NCBI GenBank assembly: GCA_963565915.1
Contig: OY751485.1
Span: 2,294,001 to 2,358,000, forward strand
Source of the DNA: Entoloma clypeatum
Taxonomy: Eukaryota > Basidiomycota > Agaricomycetes > Agaricales > Entolomataceae
Reading direction: 5' to 3'
Length of the DNA stretch: 64,000 nucleotides
A model generated the notes under the pieces. It did not search any database. It had not been told where the DNA came from and was given only the letters and a program-made list of their open reading frames with translations. This document shows positions 10,870 through 22,158 of the stretch, one piece after another. Position 1 is the stretch's first letter; every line of letters starts with the position of its first letter. Made by a program: the position numbers and the translations under genes.

Positions 10870-13800
10870 TCATCCCATGATTAAACGTGTAATTAAATAC
10901 ATAAACGATCCCGCGAAGCGCTGTGCAAACTAACATCATCCTGGATTCCCAAATGAAAGTAGGTAATCACTTACTACAATATTCGTGATAGCTGTGAAGC
11001 TGAGGATGAAGACAAGATATGTTTTAGTGCGACTTTTCGCAGCGTCTTGGCTGAATGTGCCTTCAGGCTCAGCGCCTTTTAGAATGCCCAGAAGCAGGAG
11101 TCCCTGTAGGAGAAATCAGTTAATGGAAGACCCACGTTGCCCGGGGCATACATTTGACAACACCCAAGCTAATAAGAGCTAAAAAAACAACAACCTGTCA
11201 GCACTCCTTTATCTGTTTGTAGAGAATGACATACATTCGTTCTAACATTTGCATAATAGTCTTTTGCAGCCTGTTCTTTTTCGGCGATGGTCGGTGATCT
11301 TGCAGCCCCTTTGGGTATCACCGGTTTGCGCGTTTTGAGGTTCGTGAGTGCTTCCACGTACTTGACGTCGGGGTGGTTTTCCTCCTGGGGAACTTCAACA
11401 TCTACTTCGGAGTTGCTGACTTGGACCACGGAACCGAGCTCAGTCTCGGGAGTAGCGTCTTGCTTTGTGCCCCAGGAGATCTACAGCTTGATCATGAAGG
11501 CTTGGATGGTCCAATGAAACGGTTCTGGAAACTTACATCGTCAAGATTGGAGAAAGCATATCTAGAGTGGGTGAGACTGTGATCAGCGAGGTAAGAGCTG
11601 GGAAGGTACATACATATTTAATATATTGATATACGTCGGAGAGAGCAGAAGGTAAGGTAGAAAGCTTGTGAGCATATGCCAAGGATCAAAGGCCAAGACG
11701 CTCGAAATAAGATATACTGAAGCATATGTGTTAGCTAGTAAAAGGATCGCAATATAGATTTTACTGACATCCATAGGTGATTACGATGCTAAAGAGCATG
11801 ACCGAATTAGCCGATCCGCCTTGGCTGGCAGCCTGTATAGCGCATTTGACGGACGCAAATACGAGGTAGATCATCGATACACCAAAGAATATCGCGGCCG
11901 ACTTGTATTTCCATTGTGATCTAAGGTTGAACTTCAGTTACAATAGTCGGTTTATTAGAAAGCGATGGAACCAACACCTTGGGCTTGTTGCCCATCGAAA
12001 AGAGGAAACAAGCGACAATCATGGAGACCATCGCAAACTGAAAGGCCTGATAAATTTTGATGAAATCGATGGCACAGAATAACGGCCCAGACCTGCACGA
12101 GGATATTAAAGTAGTTGATGCCTTGCATCTCAAATGATGGATCCTCCAGCGATGATGTCAATACAATCTACGGGCGTTGTTCGTTGTGAGGTATTTGGTG
12201 GGGTAGCGATATTCACGCACGAAAAAAATGTAGAAATTGGCCTAACAAAAATGAGTCTGGATTCGAGATGTCGAACAGGGTGCTCACGATGCTAAACCAT
12301 GCGAATACGAGGTTGATGATATTATAGACCGTCTCTACCATGAGCACTGCTTTCCGGGGTACACTGTGTCCGGACCGTAAGATCTGGCCGACATGTGCAA
12401 TAGCATATGTCGCGGCGAAGAACGACCCGTTCAACCATCGCCTGCGTTGCATGATGAACTCGGGTAGAGTTTCTGGTACGTCGGTTTCCCCGAAAGCGCC
12501 CTTGACGTATTTGAGTACCCTATACACATGCTGATGAGTATTGCGAGCGAGACGAGTCTGGAAGGAATAACTTGCCAATTGGAATTGGCCTTTGCCACAA
12601 GTTCAAAACATAATATTCGCTACAAGTGTATTTGAAAGTCAGTACGCCGGAAGTACACGAGAGTCTCACGTCCTCAGCAAGATCTATCAAAGCCCGGCCT
12701 CGTTAGTCAAACTTTTGTGGACAGGAAAGCGATGATTTACACATGTTTGAAGTGAATATGTCAGTATCCCGTCCATGGAGAACTTCGCCCTTGAAATATG
12801 ATGCAAGTGGTCCTTTGCCGTTCTCGTTGTTTTGCAAAGCAATGTACCTATTCATGCGATTCGAATCTCTCGAGAATCAAAAGAACACAATTGAATCCGA
12901 ACCGATATGCGGAAAACGCTCCTGGCTAGTGGCAGTATGCATCATGGTCAAGGCATAAAAGTACTCGGAAAGACACTCACCAAGACACTGATGTATCCAA
13001 ACATTGACTCTGTGGTCTTGTCCAGGATGCCGCTCATCTTGTATTCAAAATTTTGGGCCGCCACTGAAAGTCACCGTCATCGCTGTTTTACCCTTCAGCT
13101 GCTCGGGGAAGTTTACCTAGTGGATTCAAGAGGAGGGACCAATTCTTGCCCTTGAATGTTGAGATCTCACCGCAGGCGCCACCCACGCTCGAGTTCAAGT
13201 CAAACGCTTTCCAGAGGTGGTATAAGCTGTTGTCACCTGGTCGTGTGCCGACATCCAAAAGGATGCATACATTCGGCTGAGATACAGTTTATGATCATTG
13301 TTGAGATGTCAAAAATAGTAGTTGAACACGGTACCTGCAGCAAGGGGGCAAATGCACTGAAAAACCATCGATGGCTGTTGATCTTCTTCTGGTTCTTCTC
13401 TTTCAAACAGAAGATAATCTGTGTTGGGACAATTCCTTTATCGGGGTATTTGAAATGAATATTGGGGTCTAATGCGAATGTGGTTGTGTATTCGAAAAGA
13501 TGGGCGGTGACAGGTATGTTGGTGCCATCAGAAAGCTTGACGTATTGTTTCATCATACCATCCTGGTAGACACCGAGGAGGGTCAGACAATCCAATACCC
13601 GAGGATGTATTTTTTGACGGCCATCAGCAACTATGCAGACGACCACCTAAGGAATGTGTTGGCTTGATAATGAGGAGGACTGTTATCAGCATACCTTTTC
13701 CCAAGCGTCTGCCCCCCAAGTATGGGAGTTCTTACGGGAACAGAGATGCTGAATATTGCGCATGACACCGTATAAGGTGCGACAGAACAGGATTTCATCT

Positions 13801-14496
13801 TCCTGGAGAGTAAATTTAGGACGGGGATCGCGAAGACAGGGAATTACGGACATTGTACATGGTGATGACGATGAATAGTTCTGTTCTGCGGTTGGCCATG
13901 TTTTGCCTCAGATTGTAACCCTTTTGCTCAAACTCGTCAGGATCACAAGTTACTGCAGTGTACCTGACGTGGGTCGTTTCGGGTTCTCCTCGGCGGGGAA
14001 GGACGAGCTTGGTGGGGACGGGCTGGTCGTAGACATAGTTTCCTTTGGTGAGGCGGACGCGTTTGGTGGTCTTGTGTCTGCGCACGATGCGGCCAGAAGG
14101 AGCAGGTCCAAAGTGGAGAGTTTCTGACTCGTCGGGGAGGGTGGTCTGGGATGATATTGGGGTCTCTGGCAGGGGGTCGTAGACAACGGTATGAGTGGAA
14201 CCGAAGCGGAGGTCGTGGGCCTTTTCATTGTAGTGACTTGGTGAGGGTGAATAGGCGGTATGGTGTATGCCTTGATTTCCGAGGAAGTAAAAGTCTTCAT
14301 CATCGACGGCTGGGGTGGGAGAGCGCGAACGGGGTGTAGGGTGGCGTGAATAGGTCCCAGACGCGTAAGCTTCTGCGTCGTAGCTAAAAGGGTCATAGAT
14401 TTGCTGATCATCTGAAAGCTGGAGGGATTCACCGGTGAGGATGGGAGCTAGTGACTGACCAGGCTGATAGGGAGTGTAGCCGTGTGTTGAAAACAT
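10870..14496 (-). CDS. Chitin synthase (class I-III type)
   Basis: Plasma-membrane processive glycosyltransferase polymerising UDP-GlcNAc into chitin; about 900 residues in many exons. The N-terminus is disordered. Next come [49 protein letters not shown] and, after an intron, [34 protein letters not shown] and the catalytic AEDR (the intron lies between D and R) are present, followed by [15 protein letters not shown] with the QRRRW product-binding motif. The C-terminal membrane domain includes NLDDISWGTK, a 27-nt exon encoding LLLAWVLSN and a last helix [17 protein letters not shown]. The final exon ends in RLIMG, with its stop at 10870. The start at 14496 ([14 protein letters not shown]) is only 15 bp from the start of the opposite gene. 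The motifs place it in division 1 (classes I-III); I did not resolve the class further. Confidence 0.93.
11152..11178 (-). other. 27-nt micro-exon of the chitin synthase gene
   Basis: Flanked by an acceptor after a T-run (TTTTTTTAG) and a donor GTATGC, this exon encodes LLLAWVLSN in phase 0 and links YYANVRTN to [10 protein letters not shown]. The joined sequence reads as one continuous transmembrane segment of the enzyme. Confidence 0.85.
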
Positions 14497-14511
14497 GGTC
14501 ACATGATCTTC

Positions 14512-16415
14512 ATGGACTCGTCCGTGGTCGTCTCTATTTCGACTGGACTCGCTCTCCGCCTCTTCCTTGGGTCCCTCGACGACGCTCTTCTCGGTCTCGC
14601 GCTGTTGGGTATCTGGGAAGGAACACTCATCCACCACTCAAACTCATTCTCCAACTATCTCGCCTATGCATTCCGCATTCTCCTCGACCTCTTCCTCACT
14701 GGCAGTCTCCGCACCTCATCCATCATCCTCGCGTGGACAGCAGTTGCCTTCGTCGTCGCAGAGATCATCTCACCAACTCCAACTCCAACTAAACGCGTTC
14801 GTAGCACTCCTTCCCGCTCCCTTCCTCCACACATTCGCATATACCGCCCACCTATAACCCCCGACCAAACACGACCCCTCACAGTCACACCCCCACTCGA
14901 TCCAAATCAACCAAGCTCTCCCCCCAGCTTCTTTCTTCAAGGAGAATCAGACTCTCCCAAATTCGTCCCCCGTTATTTGCCAAGCGCCCTCGGCAGCAAC
15001 GAATCTGACTCTCCGCCATATAACCAGATCCTTCCAACCCCGCCCGTAACCTTGGTGGTAACTGGCCCCCGCGACGACGACACACGCCGCCAACTTCCAC
15101 CCATCTCTGAAGCCAGTGAGGAAGACTCAAAACAGGCGCAGTCCAGCCCCTTTGAAGAACCCCACCCAATCTTCACACAACCACTTCCTTCATACGCTCC
15201 ATCCCTCGCCACAACCGCGCCTCCACTTACTATCCCTAATCCTACTATGCATTCCAGTCATCCAAACATGGCCCATGATGACGATGATGACGACTTGTAC
15301 TTTCCCTCGGCGGCTCCCATTCCCGTTCCCATTCACATCTTGAGCTCAAGAATCGAGTCACCTCAGAGCCCTGCGACTCCGAGTGAGCAAGACACTCTCA
15401 CGACTCCACGCCCAGCCAACTGGGAACTCACTGATAACGATGAACTCAGGACTCCCATAGACCCCACGCGGGAGCTTTCCCCCCTCTTTTCTGACCGCGG
15501 AGTCCTTTCCGACTTTGCTCCCGCAGAACTGATCGACCCCATAACACATCCTATCCCATCCTTTGCACCAGCACAAACGCCGTTTGACAATTCGCCCGCT
15601 TCGTCCCCATCAACTCCCGCTGCAGGGCCGTCCAACCCTGCAAAGTCTGCCGTTGAGTATCCTTCCTCCCAAGCTGTTGCTAAAGGTTCCCCTGAGCCTG
15701 ACACCGACAAACTCTCAGAAGCCGAATCCCCCCTCGAAACGGAAACAGACGCGACGAGCGTGATTTCCATCCGTAACTCCGCCCAGCTTTACGCCGTCGC
15801 TGAGGTACTCAGGAACAAGGCTCGGGACAAGGAGACGGACAGGTTGCGGTTGAAGCAAGAGCTGTCTCGCGCGGAGAGTGAGGCTAGGATCAAGGACATC
15901 TTGTTCTTGCGCGAGGATATCCGCTTGTCAGAAATCGAGGCGAGGAAGCTGCATGAGCGTGCTGTGCGCCGCTTTTACAAGGGTACGTTTGTTGTCATAT
16001 TTAATATTGGTTTTTACGCGGAATATATAATGATTGTGAACTGGCCATATTATCATGTGCTTTTCACCCCCTTTCTTTTTTCTCTCTGTTCAGCTCGGAA
16101 CTCGTCCAACAAACCACAAACAGTGGATGTCCATGGCCTCCGTGTGGCTGAAGCAATTCAGATGACAGAAACGGCCCTTCGTCAAGCATTCACCAGTAAC
16201 TATCCCTACGTCAAGGTTATTGTCGGCAAAGGATTGCATTCACAAGGAGGCAAACCGGTTTTGAAGCAGGCAATCATGAGAACGATGGAGGGGTAACATA
16301 TACGTATTGCTTTTCAGGAATATGAGCACTAACATACCTCGGCAATGGCAGATTGAAGATACCTTGCAAAGTCGACCCAAACAACCCTGGAGTCTTGATT
16401 CTTTCAGTCAATTGA
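14512..16415 (+). CDS. Smr-domain protein with DUF1771 and N-terminal membrane region
   Basis: Exons 14512-15982, 16094-16292 and 16352-16415 give 577 residues. The first 90 residues hold two or three hydrophobic helices (IIHH-type loops between LLGLALLGIWEG, YAFRILLDLFLTG and IILAWTAVAFVVAEII). A long Pro/Ser-rich, probably disordered region follows. DUF1771 is a basic helical hairpin (LRNKARDKETDRLRLKQELS, ARKLHERAVRRFYK). The C-terminal Smr domain has VDVHGLRVAEAI and VIVGKGLHSQGG and ends PNNPGVLILSVN after a 59-nt terminal intron. Smr domains can have endonuclease activity on nucleic acid; the substrate here is unknown. An in-frame ATG at 14503 is an alternative start. The membrane anchor suggests it acts at the ER or nuclear envelope, which is inference. 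Confidence 0.85.
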
Positions 16416-16657
16416 AGCAACGCTACGATCGAACAGTCTCATGTTACATATGATATCGAGTCATTCCTTGTAAAATTACCTTTGTACTTCTTTTCCCGCG
16501 TATCACCCATCCGAAAGATATCTAATACATCATCATTGTCAGTAGCGAAGTCGTGTTGAGCAGCGTTCAACATAAAACCTGGTGTGCAATACAGCTATGA
16601 AGCTTTCAGCACGCCCTGATGACGACACCCAAATCGCCAATGGTAAAACAGTTATGG

Positions 16658-17832
16658 TTATCGTTTCCCTCTATTCCCTCCAACAGGGATCTTGCGTTTC
16701 CGGAACATGCTTCCCGTGGATTCGGTTGCTGTCAAGGGAGGCGCCACTACCTCCGACTTGATCGTAGATGGTTTGGTTTCCTCTGGAGCAGGTGGGGTCG
16801 GTCGTTCAGTTTGATCTCCTGGCTTGGTTGCGAAATTATCGTGGGTCCCACTGTTGAAAACCGGGACATGCATTGTCCCATCTGCAGGAGCCTGCCACTG
16901 AATCTTGGACCATTTTGCTGCGCTAGAGGCGGCATCGATTCGTTGTTCCTCTTTCACGGTGGTATCACTTGCGCCGTTCGGACTGGAGTTTTGTGACGCT
17001 CCGTCATTTCTAGAAGCGTCATTCTCCCCAGTCTGCTTCCACTGAATCTTCGTCCACTTTGGTACATGCTGCGCCGCATCATTCAATGATTCCTCGGCTT
17101 CATGTGCAGACTGAATGGCGGGTTCCCGTTCTTCCTTCTTCTTCTTCAGTTTAATAGAAATAGCACCAGGATCATATATGTTGTTCAATCCAACAGCCAA
17201 CGTCTTCTTCCTTAGCTTAAAGTGGCGTTCGTCTTCATCAGCGATCGGTGTCTCTGCCTCTCGTTTAAGACCGCATGTTTCTGCTCCGCTTTCCGGGTCC
17301 TCCAAGGTAGCAACCAAGGGTGGTGCTGTCGTTGTTGGTACAACCTCCCACTCACCGATGACACCTTGAGTCCGACGTTGTTCCGCCTCTGCAGCATACC
17401 GCTCGGCGTCGGGATCGTTAAAGCCGAGAGACTCGGCAGTTGAATAGTTGGCGTACGGGTTCGAGGGTCTCGGAGGGGGTTTCCGCGGTGCAGCGGAAGT
17501 AGAGGCGACTGGAGCAGATGTGGGTCTCGCAACACCAGAAGCCACGTCTTGGGCGAAGGCGGCTTGAGCAGCCTGGAGAGTATTGAGGATAGAGTACCGG
17601 GTACGAATGGCTGGTTGCTTACCAGTTCAAGCCTCGCGATGTCGCGTTTCTCCTCCTCGAGATCCTTCTTCCTCTTCTCACTGCCCTTGTAGAGATTTCG
17701 AATGAAGCGTTCGACGTTGCCCTTGTGTCGGAGGCCGTTCTCATGCTGCTGTCTGGACGGGGCGTCGTCGGCGATGTAAATGTCGCAGTACTTACAAAAG
17801 TACTTTTTCTTCGAGACCCAGTACTCACTCAT
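16658..17832 (-). CDS. WBP4-like spliceosomal protein with U1-type zinc finger
   Basis: Exons complement(16658-17572, 17623-17832); 374 residues. The start MSEYWVSKKKYFCKYC opens a U1-C-like matrin zinc finger (C..C, then H/H in QQHENGLRHKGNVE), as in WW-domain-binding protein 4, a pre-mRNA splicing factor. A coiled-coil stretch (YKGSEKRKKDLEEEKRDIAR) follows. Two similar blocks, KWTKIQWKQ and KWSKIQWQA, recur about 50 residues apart. The C-terminus has MFRKRKIPVGGNRGKR, a conserved basic tail of this fungal family. I see no clear WW domain, although animal WBP4 has two. The intron (50 nt) has donor GTAAGC. The start lies 68-101 bp from the divergent transporter gene, so they share a promoter region. 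Confidence 0.82.
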
Positions 17833-17933
17833 GATGGTGACGACAAGGGCGGTGATGACCGCGTGACAGCTAGTGCCTCTCATATAATACGCAGGGGCCA
17901 ATGAACCCGCCCTGTTACGACCTCCTCTACGCC

Positions 17934-20061
17934 ATGGGTACCAGCCCTTCTCTCGACCTCAAAGCTGGATCCTTCCTCGATAGTGACCGCTGTCTGGAAC
18001 TCAAGACTATATCTCCCGTCGACTCAAATCTACCAGCGATCGATGCGCTTGCCGAGCTCCCGTCGTCTGCTCCTGCCACCAAATACAGACTCTACAAACG
18101 TCGCTTCGTCGGCCTTGTTGGTCTCGTACGCTTCTCCATGTCACCCCTCGACATCCTGATTCCTGACTCACGCGTCTAATTCTGTAGATTATCTTGAGCA
18201 TTGTTACAGGCATGCCTTGGCCGTGGTTTGGCCCAATATCGAACAACAGTACGTGTTCAACTCGCTGTCCATGTTCACCAAATTTTCATCTCCCACCCTG
18301 TCAGTGGTGGCCGAGTTTGGCTTTACCCTTGATGAAGTGAATTGGCTTGGCACTATCACGTCCTGTGTCTATTTGCCAGCGGCCCTGGCAATACCAACCA
18401 TCTGCTCAAGATATGGTTTCAGGAGATGTGTGCGTTTCAATCCCTGGCATAGTTTGAATTTCGCGGACCAAACTTTCATCCGTAGTGCGACATCGGGGTC
18501 CTGATGATGCTGGTTTCGGCATGGGTACGATATGCTGGGACCGCGCCTTCCTTGTCAACTCAGAGATCATATGCACTCGTTCTTATCGGACAGGTATCTT
18601 GCTTCCAATACAACTTGATCAGCTGCTGACCATTGGTGCTTAGTTCTTTGCTGCCATTGCGCAACCTATCTTTCAAGTTCTTGGCCCAAAGTACTCGGAA
18701 GTTTGGTTTGACCTGAAAAGCAGAACTACCGCAACCATGATTATTGCAATTGGTTCTTCCTTACATTTGCCTACGTTACCCTCAACTGATCTTAGACTAG
18801 CAAATCCCGTCGGAGGGGCGCTCGGTCAACTTTTAAGCCCCCTCGTTGGTGATACGAGGCAATCTGTATGTTCTTCACGAATCTTTAGGAGTCATTTTAC
18901 ACGTTTACCAGATTCTTGTCCTCGGCATCATATCTACCGCAGCTGCACCATTTGTGTTCCTCATAAGTACAGCACCACCCACACCTCCAAGTAAGGGATC
19001 ATCTTATCTTAGTATCACATCTTTCCAACAGCATTGTCAAATAGCTTACGCCGGGTCAAAGCCTCCAGAACCCCTGTCATCTCTTTTCCGTGCCATGATA
19101 GGTTCACAGACATCTTCGGACGCACAAATGACTATACGAGAACGCATCGACTTCGCCATCCTTACACTGGTTTTTGGGGTTCTCGCCGCTTGGTAGGATT
19201 CTCTCATAACACAGCTGGCTTTGCGAACGAAACCATTGATTCATAGCACAAACACTTTCTCCATTCTTTCGGCCCAAATCATGGTTAGTTCTGGCGTTTG
19301 GTGCTTGTTCACCGTTTGCTCACAACTTCGGACATTAGCAACCAGTTGGATATTCTGCAAACGAAAGCGGGTTTTTGGGCGCTTGCTTGATTTTATCTGG
19401 AATCGTCGGAGCGATAATCACTGCACCTCTTTTTGATCGTGTTTTCACCTACCGTCTGGCATTTACGGCCAAGATTATGGTCCCGATCATTGCTGGTGCT
19501 TGGCTCTCCTTCATCTGGGCAGGTATGATTCCCTCCAAGTTCAAACGAGTTCTAGACGAGAATGTCGACGTTTTGCGTCATTTTAGTTCGGCCCCATAAT
19601 CTTGGCGGACTCTTTGCCCTTATGGCAATACTCGGCACCTGTTCCATAACCATGTTGCCTGTAGCACTCGAACTTGCCGTTGAACTCACCAGAAATGCGA
19701 ATGCTAGTTCTGCAATATTATGGGCCACGTCCGTACATCTCATGCGCCTCCGCTCATGACCTGACTGAGATCATTTTAACAGTGCAAATCTCTTTGGAAT
19801 TGTGCTCATCCTCGGTACGTGAACAGAATCCAATATATAACTTCGGCTTGATGCTCGTTCGTTCCAACAGGACAAGGCGCATTGCGCGCAGGTCCAGAAG
19901 CCCATCCGCCACTCAACATGCATCGAGCCCTCATTTTCAACGGGACGATGATCATGTCTTTCTCGTCCCTGATAATTTTCTTCCACGGAAGACAAGCAAG
20001 GAAGGAGCGCGACGAACGAATATTCCAGGAGTCAAGGCAGACCGACGCGCAGAAAGCGTGA
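17934..20061 (+). CDS. FLVCR-family major facilitator transporter
   Basis: A 12-helix MFS transporter in many short exons. After a 55-residue cytosolic N-terminus comes KRRFVGLVGL spliced to IILSIVTGMPWPWFGPISNN, the signature first helix of the FLVCR/DIRC2 group (haem or choline exporters in animals). Later pieces are FGFTLDEVNWLGTITSCVYL, QPIFQVLGPKYSEVWF, ANPVGGALGQLLSPLVGD, LILSGIVGAIITAPLFDR and AGPEAHPPLNMHRALIFNG. The tail RQARKERDERIFQESRQ ends at 20061. The start at 17934 sits in a good context (GCCATGG); an upstream in-frame ATG at 17901 adds 11 residues. The substrate cannot be read from sequence. Convergent with TRM11 (stops 105 bp apart). Confidence 0.85.
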
Positions 20062-20166
20062 TCATGACTTATTCCTATCTTGACGTAGCTACTAACGTAA
20101 TGTCGCTCATTTGGTATCGTGCATAAGTATGTATGTGTACTTTGTATATAATATCTATTTCGCTCG

Positions 20167-22069
20167 TTATATATCGTTGGATTTATTGTTTCCTTCTTCC
20201 TTCTTAAACCCGTGGAAATACTTCTCACGGAAGTCTTTGTGAGCGGGAATATGGGCGGGTGCTGCTTGATCTTCATGATCGAAAAAAGGAGGTGTATATT
20301 GACGATTGGTGCTCTTTCTGATCGTAACAAGCTAGCAGCGTTTTAGTATCCCTTTATATGAATCTCGGGCTAACACACTCACCCGACGTCCCCAGGATCC
20401 AAAGTCCTGCAAGGAATTCGCGATCAATTCCATACCTTCACACAGCATGGAATGAATGTCCAATTCCTTGTACTCGTCAGTCACAGTAGGTAGGAAGAAG
20501 ACGAGTCGGCCGCCTGGTTTCAAGAGGTAGCGGGCTAGCAAGACCAGATCGGTGGCCAGGCTAGACAGCTCATAAGGTTTCGTCGGAGGAAAATATGGCT
20601 GATCGTCCCTGATGAAAGATTAAGTACGGGTTCAATTGCGTGACCCCTGGACACGATTTTGAATAGTACTTGCGGACGTGGTGAAGCATGATGTTCCATG
20701 TATTTCGCGAGTTGTATATCGTTCAACGCCTTTTTCCGCCCGAGCCTTTTGGCACCTGCGCGTACACCATCTGACAAAGACGTAATTCGTTACAAACATG
20801 TCAAATTTCAATGACCTGCGTTATTCTCACAAGGAGGGTCCGTGACAATGGCATCGAATAGTCCTCCACATCGCCAGGGGTTCCTCGTAACATCGAAAAT
20901 GCAAAGGTCTATCAAACGGGATGCAGTCCCATACTGTTTTGCAGCACGGCATATTCCGGTGGTTGTTCCTTTGAACGACTCGCGCTTTGAATCGCGATGA
21001 GACTGAGCATGATGCTGACCTTTTCCCCTCATCTGCCGCCCGTCAATGTCCGAACCCAACACTAGAGCACCGAAATGGCTTGCTGGCTTTTCTGATGCAG
21101 TCGTATATATATGTAAGGGCGAAAAAAGAATGTCATACATATGCCATGCTCCCTGTTCCCATGAAGGGATCATATATCAGCTTTCCTGGAGCCGCCTGGT
21201 GCAGAGTTTACGTCAAATACTCAAATAAAAGGAGGAACATTCTTACCAAGGTTTGGTTTGCCATCAACAAAGACATTTCAGCCTCCATACTTGTATTTCC
21301 ATAGTAAACCCGCTTCTTCACGTCGAACTTTCCGACAAGAAGGCGGGCTGATCCTTCTTCTAGCTGGCATGGCCGCATCGCATCGCATCGCCATCATCAT
21401 CGACGATAGCTGGTGAGAAGGACATACCAACCTGCCAAAGTATACTTGTCGAAAATCGCCATCGCCTTCATGCTTGGTTCGAGTGATTGTCGAGCGATCA
21501 TGATCTGAAAGACCATTTGGCATTCAGAGACTGAGTTTCCTGTGAATTGGTATGAGACAACTGACACTCTTCGAAGCAGCCCAGAATAATTTCGGGGTTC
21601 TTCATGTCGATCTTCCCAAGAAACCCCATGTACGCAAATGTTTCCACAACTTCATGTTGTCTATGTTGTGGTATTTTGTGATTGTAAGCGGTTACGAGGA
21701 ACTTGAAGGATGTGTCAAGAATATAACAATTCCATAGGTTTTCATTTCGCCGATTGCAGGTGTGTAATTCTTCGTACGTAGCCCCTTGTGCGTAGAATTG
21801 ATAGACAGCTCTGCAGATGAATCAGCCGTCAGATTCTGTATGAGATTCCGGGGTCATGAGGCTTGCTTCACCAGGATGCACCTCCTGGCGAGAATGAGTG
21901 CATGTTCTTCCCCGTCCAAGGTCAATACCATGTACGGCCTTGTGGGATCTTGATCTTCGGCTTTCTGGGGGAGTGAGAAAGTAAAATGATACAATTCCGC
22001 TATGGAGACGAGCTCTGGGATGCGAAATTCATGGTGAACCTGTGCAAACACGAAGAAGTACTGAGGCAT
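20167..22069 (-). CDS. TRM11: tRNA (guanine10-N2)-methyltransferase catalytic subunit
   Basis: SAM-dependent enzyme that makes m2G at position 10 of cytosolic tRNAs, normally with TRM112. It opens MPQYFFVFAQVHHEFRIPEL (THUMP-like N-terminus) and continues with ARRCILVK, AVYQFYAQGATYEELH, SARLLVGKFDVKKRVYYGNT and SMEAEMSLLMANQ. The methyltransferase domain has YDPFMGTGSMLYA, HFGALVLGSDIDGRQMRGK and the catalytic DPPY (the intron falls in the tyrosine codon), followed by GVRAGAKR and LLKPGGRLVFFLPT. The C-terminus is KYFHGFKKEEG. Intron 1 (21811-21866) appears to use a GC donor. One intron carries a short GCATC tandem repeat. The CDCA7-type gene ends 90 bp upstream on the same strand. Confidence 0.93.
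21811..21866 (-). other. Probable GC-AG intron in TRM11
   Basis: No GT donor joins ARRCILVK to AVYQFYAQG in frame. A donor GCAAGC at 21866 with acceptor CTGCAG at 21811 makes a 56-nt intron, restores a lysine codon and gives the expected family sequence. GC-AG introns are a known minority class spliced by the U2 spliceosome. Confidence 0.65.
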
Positions 22070-22158
22070 GTTTAGGCACCGCCACCACACTCGTATTAGC
22101 TATATTTCTGAACAGGTATAAGTAATGGTATTTGCTCCGTTCCTGGTCTGGCAGGCTT

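Noticed and set aside
21376..21393. GCATC tandem repeat
   Set aside because: Short, lies in an intron of TRM11 that splices cleanly around it; no sign of function.
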